Source: Eucommia ulmoides
Taxonomy: Eukaryota > Streptophyta > Magnoliopsida > Garryales > Eucommiaceae
Assembly: GCA_016647705.1 (NCBI GenBank)
Contig: CM028328.1
Coordinates: forward strand, 46,308,647-46,372,646
DNA length: 64,000 nucleotides
Direction of reading: 5' to 3'
Shown here: piece by piece, positions 59,325 to 64,000 of the stretch
Position numbering within the stretch: the stretch's first letter is position 1
How the letters are laid out: every line of letters starts with the position of its first letter
Position numbers and translations under genes: made by a program
Notes under the pieces: generated by a model
The model's database searches: none
The model's input: the letters and a program-made list of their open reading frames with translations, nothing else
What the model was told of the DNA's origin: nothing

Positions 59325-60445
59325 GCGCGTTTGGGAACCTCAGGTCATACTTAGGCTAGGGGTTAGAAGTTTTAGAGGTGAAGCTCACATCCCGAAAGTG
59401 GAGAAGACGACAAAGCGATCGTTGAGCATTCTTAGCGACTAATCTTCAGATGAGACTAAGTTCTTCGATTCTTTTTCTTATTTAACTTAGGATCATGTTA
59501 GCATGTTTAGCTCTTTCTTTCATTGTAGATGCGGTTATGGTCGTAGTTAAACATGGATTATATAGGGATTAACAATAAATTTATGTATATGTGTTTGGAT
59601 GATTTTGGTGTTGCGTTTATGTTTGTTCTTCGTAGTTTGATTGTATTTATTGTATTATTTATTTATCATGCTTAGTTAGATACATGGAGAATACGGGGTT
59701 TGACAAATCCTGGATTCGGATTAGAATAAACGAACGCCACGATCCGATAACCCGGTCGGGGTTAGGATTATGGACAATCGATGACGTTGGGGCAAGACTC
59801 ACGTGACCTAGGGTCGTTAAGACATTGAGAGGGACTTATTTGTTGACTCTAAGTTGCGTTATATCCCTCGTCTTATACTCAGGAGAGCTGACGAGTGAGT
59901 TTTAGAATGGAGATTGTCGATAGGGTAAATACAACGCACGATCCAATGACCCCATCGAGAGTTGGATTGTGTGCAATCAATGACATTAGGCGAGACTCAC
60001 GTAACCTAGGGTCGTTAAGACGTTGAGGGGGACTTTTTTGTTGACTTGAAGTCATGTATTCTCCCGTCTTACACTCGGGAGAGGTAGCGGTGGAGTTTAC
60101 GTACCGAGATTGTCAAATAGGTCGAACACCGTAAACGTGAGTAAATCGAGATCGAACACGTATTTATAAACACGTTATTCCCTAGGCGATTCTTTCCCCT
60201 AAAACATATTAGTGTATTAGTATAGTTAATTTAGGTTATATTAGTATTAGTTTAATTAATTAATTACATTTTTTTTTAGCCTAGATAAAGTTAGGTCAAG
60301 ACAAACGCGATACTCGATAGTAACGACAGCAATCATTGTGGATACGATAACCCGATATTTCACGATCACACTATACTAAAACTTTGACCTCGTACACTTG
60401 CGAGTAGTCATATGCGCCGAGGATGCGAAATCCTCCATGCGTACA

Positions 60446-62388
60446 AGTTTTTGGCACCGTTGTCGGGGATTGGTCGTTAGGCGAATTCAGTTTTCGGCGA
60501 TCGTCACCAAGTTTTTGGTAACGATTGTCGGGATTATTTTGTCGTTTATTGTCGATATTGTGAGTAAATGACTTTATTTTACTTTAGGCATTTCTTTTGT
60601 ATATAATTTTTGTTTGTAGTTTTATTTTTGTTTCTTATGCAGGGTACTTGCCGATGTTAGATTGATAGGTATTGATGCATCCCTTTCGACGGGATTCCAA
60701 GCCATTTTATTGTGCTTGGCCACACGCATAAGCCGATGAGGCATTTTGTTGAAAGATCAAGCCGAACAAAGCAAAACTTCGCCAAGTTTGAGGGCGTTCT
60801 GAAAATGTCAGGCCGAGGGCATTAAACCACGCACTTCTTGGGAGGCAACCCAAGATCAAATAAAGTAAATCCATTTCCGTCGACTTGAAACGGAGGCGAG
60901 ATTCTCTCGCCTCCCAGGTACGTGTTCTAAACCCCCTTCGTCAGCATGCTTTAATTTCATATGTTGAAAATGATGATTGGGATCATTGAGGAAATTGTCC
61001 ATTTTGAGTTTGGCGGTGATGTGTAGTATAGTATGTTAGTTTATGTGTTATCGTTTTCTCGTATTGCATGTGTGTTCATGTTAGAATGTGTTTATGTTTT
61101 TGTGTTGTTGTGTTGCATGTTGAGTTTTGTGTTCATCTAGGCCATTACCCAATGATGAGAATTATCCCTGGTTATTTTCAAGGTCAAGGGTAATACCCAT
61201 GCATGTGTGTTATGTGTGTTTGACTATGTTTTTTGGTAAAAATTATTGTAGTTCCTAATTTGCACGAGCACATAGACTCAATATATTTCTATTCAATTTA
61301 TTTGAGGACGATTATTGATTAGCCAAATTCATGACACTTTAAGGATTTTAGAACCTGATTGAGGGGAAGCTTGAGGCAAAATCCTAGGCAAGGTAGTTCA
61401 GGAGACGTGATTTAGGCATTTATTTTGTCGCTTGAGCCTTTTTAAGCCTACCTTGATACATATTTATCCCTCGTCACCCTGTCGAAGCCTAAATGCCAAT
61501 TTCAATTTTGAACACGTAACTAATACCATAGCCAGTTGATATTTTTCCAAACCTTAATCGCTGAATTTAAAGGCACATTTAAGTTAATCAAGTTAGCATT
61601 CATATATGCTACTTGATGTGAGCGGTTGGGTTTAGGGAGAACTTCGGATTAGTTAGGTATTCGAGTACTCGTCATTTTTCTTTCATTTTAACCACACCCG
61701 TGAAATCATACTAATCGAATAAGTTTGGGGGTGTGGTAAGTTAAAAAAAAAAAACTATGTAAATATTGTTTATTTACGTTTCTTTTTGACAAGTGAGTAC
61801 TACGTTCTTAATAGTTTGTTTGCGATTGTTTCCAATCTATCTATGGGGGTTCGAGAGTAAATGTATCAAGTGTTGATCCATGGGTAACATTAAGTTAACA
61901 ACGTTAACCCATTTTCAATTCCAAAATACCCTTGACCAACTATTCCTTAACCGAACCAAGTCCTAATGATCTCTATGAACGTCCAAGCCTACATTAGTGG
62001 AGAGTGGACCCCAATTAGGCATATGGAAATCCTAGTCCTTCATGATCTAAGTCATGAGTTTCTTTGGGGGATAATCCAATCCAGTCGTTGTATAGCCATA
62101 TTATTGAGTTTCGCACTAACACATTTACAGGATCTAGAATAGCATTTACCATTATTGCATGTTGAAATTCTAGAACAATTACATGATGTGTGTTACCGCC
62201 TGAACCCAATATGACTGGCGGTTGTTGAGGGACAACAATAAATAGCTCATTAGAAGAAGTCAAAACTCGCATGTTGTTATGTTTAGATCGTTTTTAGGAT
62301 GTTTGTTATTTTATTTCATTGTTTTTTTTTTCATTTTCGTGTGTGTGTTTGGCTCGAGGACTAGCCAAATTCCAAGTTTGGGGCTATT
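60446..62388 (+). other. interior of the non-autonomous element, no gag or pol
   Basis: Landmarks: PBS, 'cacttcttgggaggcaacccaag' (60826), 'gattctctcgcctcccaggtacgtgtt', 'gagtttggcgg', 'aagcctacattagtggagagtgg' and 'ggctcgaggactagcc'. These are the Athila 3' non-coding blocks without any of the coding region. Confidence 0.7.
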
Positions 62389-62831
62389 TCATAGGTGTGA
62401 TCTACCTACATATTTCCAAATCGAATTAAGTTAGTTTTCAAGCGTTTATATAGTATTTTATTACGTTTTAATTAGTTTTATTACTTTTTGTATAAATCAA
62501 GTATGTGGGGGCAAAAACATAGGAAACTGAAGCGAAAACGATAAGATTGAACCAAAAACGGTCAAAGAACGGTGGAAAAAAAAAAGCTCGGAGGCAAAAT
62601 TGTGAAAGAATCCCACCGTCGTGTTGTCCAGACCTCCGCCGCGACTGTGAAAATACTGAGAAGACAAATGTTACTGACAGACCACCGCCTAGGCGATACT
62701 CGATAGTAACAACACCAATCCCTGCGGATACGATAACCCGATCTTTCACGATCACACTATACTAAAACTTTAACCTTGTACACTTACGAGTAGTCATATA
62801 CGCTGAGGATGCGAAATTCTCCGTGCGGACA
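62389..62831 (+). mobile_element. 3' LTR (short copy) of the non-autonomous element
   Basis: Starts TCATAGGTGTGATCTACC and ends CCGTGCGGACA, then the TSD copy. It matches both ends of the 5' LTR but is much shorter. Confidence 0.85.
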
Positions 62832-62836
62832 GTAAC

Positions 62837-64000
62837 TAACACTTATTTCTCCGTCACTTTTGTTCTCTCTCCTCTGAGTCAACTCGAGAAGGCCCATTCT
62901 GTCTGCCCTCAATCCAAGACAAAAGAAGAGAAACAAAGCCATCGATGATGCCTCGGGTAACATATAGGGCCTAGGTAATCTCGATAACAATCTTAGAAAA
63001 TATCAAAACCAGAACTTAATTGAATCAAAACTAGATAACATTGTTAACTAATAACTATGGATATCTGGTATAAATTACTATTGAACTTATCTTAATCATA
63101 ATTTATATTAATCCCATGCAAAAATCGCGATAATCATTAAGATGATTGAACATTTGAATATGATTACCTGAGTATACTCTAGTCAAAATAATCTCATATA
63201 AACGTGGAAATATATATATATATATGGCGCATATAGGCTAATACTTAGAGAATTAGAAATGAACTTAGGAAAGTACGGAAAATGAAAAGAAGAAGCCTTG
63301 CTAAATAAGTCATTCATTCAAACCCTCTCCCAAAACTCATCTAAAGTCATTCAAAGCCCGAGCCAAATCAACATTGATCCCTATTTCGAGCCATATGTTC
63401 CCATTCTGGGAAATCCCGATCTCAACCAAGCAAAACCTGAAATAGCCCTCCACTATTCCTGTCTGAACCTTTCTATCTTCCACCAAAACCCAGAGATTGT
63501 TCGAAGAAAAATCTCGATAAGAATTCCAGTTACAACGCAAGAAAGAGCAAAGTAGTAGAAAGCTTCTTAGGAGCACTAGTCAGTTTTTCACATCAGGAGT
63601 GACATGGAAGTAACAAAAGGAGATGGCTAATAGCAAAAGGGTTCCAGGAGCAAACATTCTAGCAAACATTCTAAGAGAAAACTAGTATCTCTAGATAGAT
63701 GATATATTCCCTAAGAAAGCATTCTAGATAAAAGGTTTAGGCATCATAAAATTATACAATACATAAGTCAGTATCAAAGTACTACATAGGCACTATGCAT
63801 CACAAATTACTTAGACATGCATAACCTTTATACATATGAGGAAGGCATCATACTTAACAAAACAAAAAAAGAAAAACTATGGCATCTTGTATATCATGTT
63901 GTATGAATAGGTCTTTATCAGTATAAATACTTGCATCCATGTACCTTATCTGGAAGCTCTAATAAGCTAGCAGGCAATCCTTGGACATGCAATATAGTCA
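62837..64000. other. no recognisable gene; probably outer Tat/Ogre-like sequence
   Basis: Resumes the sequence interrupted at 58821. An 85-codon frame at 63298-63555 (plus) has no motif I know. A short TA tract is at 63211-63223 and a small duplication 'agcaaacattcta' at 63649-63674. Confidence 0.35.

Larger units (their letters stand above)
58822..60445 (+). mobile_element. 5' LTR of the non-autonomous Athila-type element
   Basis: Starts TGATAGGTATGATCTACC and ends CATGCGTACA. CCGCCGCGG-type palindromic motifs cluster at 59040-59225, and the LTR carries a 25-bp poly-C run at 59300. Confidence 0.9.
58822..62831 (+). mobile_element. non-autonomous Athila-type element (TSD GTAAC)
   Basis: The 5' LTR is 58822-60445 and the 3' LTR 62389-62831, the latter a shortened copy. 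The TSD GTAAC is at 58817-58821 and 62832-62836. A PBS of Athila type (TGGCACCGTTGTCGGGGAT, 60452-60470) follows the 5' LTR, and 'ccaagtttggggctattt' precedes the 3' LTR. The 1.9-kb interior has no gag or pol and shares several blocks with 46810-49490 and 35700-37239. Same family as the element at 45408-50918, in the opposite orientation. Confidence 0.9.

Overview
This window looks like repeat-rich heterochromatin from a flowering plant, probably a eudicot. The grounds are the AT-rich background, plant-specific LTR lineages (chromovirus/Tekay-like, Athila-like and Tat/Ogre-like Ty3-gypsy), a plant-type Helitron, Mutator-like foldback elements, and shreds of Aux/IAA, laccase and family-1 beta-glucosidase genes. 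I cannot name the species. I found no intact cellular gene, no tRNA or rRNA gene and no CRISPR array. Nearly all the sequence is mobile elements inserted into one another, and element boundaries below were set from terminal motifs and target-site duplications (TSDs) read directly.

Left part (1-5.84 kb): a copia-like LTR fragment at the window edge, a solo LTR with TSD TTATT, two Helitron-like 3' ends in tandem, and AT-rich Helitron-related repeats with long TA microsatellites.

First nest (5.70-26.46 kb): an AT-rich repeat is split by a Mutator-like element whose two inverted ends now lie 20 kb apart (5843 and 26085). Inside it sit a 6.2-kb non-autonomous Helitron (6391-12598, minus strand) and a complete-ended Tekay-like LTR retrotransposon (12988-25299, TSD CTTAT). 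The Helitron carries fragments of an Aux/IAA gene, a laccase gene and a beta-glucosidase gene, plus a three-copy 171-bp tandem array. The retrotransposon carries a solo Athila-type LTR (TSD GGGAT), which in turn carries a foldback MULE (TSD TAAATAATA). That gives five levels of insertion.

Second nest (26.5-40.9 kb): a 5'-truncated, decayed Athila-like element (integrase region, a later coding region, 3' LTR). It was hit by two solo LTRs of the Tekay-like family (29796-32730 and 33104-35375) and, inside its 3' LTR, by a copia-like solo LTR (37689-39801).

Third region (41.4-42.6 kb): a Mutator-like end beside a decayed host-derived reading frame with RRSPR/RRSTR-type basic motifs.

Third nest (42.6-64 kb): a Tat/Ogre-like element (long leader or LTR with TATA box, PBS-like site, tandem repeats, gag remains). 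It is interrupted by two non-autonomous Athila-type elements (45408-50918 and 58822-62831, both with TSD GTAAC) and a Tekay-like solo LTR (54263-57312, TSD AAGAC).

A theme runs across unrelated families here. The copia LTR, both gypsy LTR groups and the foldback MULE each carry their own cluster of short GC-richer palindromic motifs, often as tandem hairpin units. I regard this and the gene-capturing Helitron as the observations most worth following.
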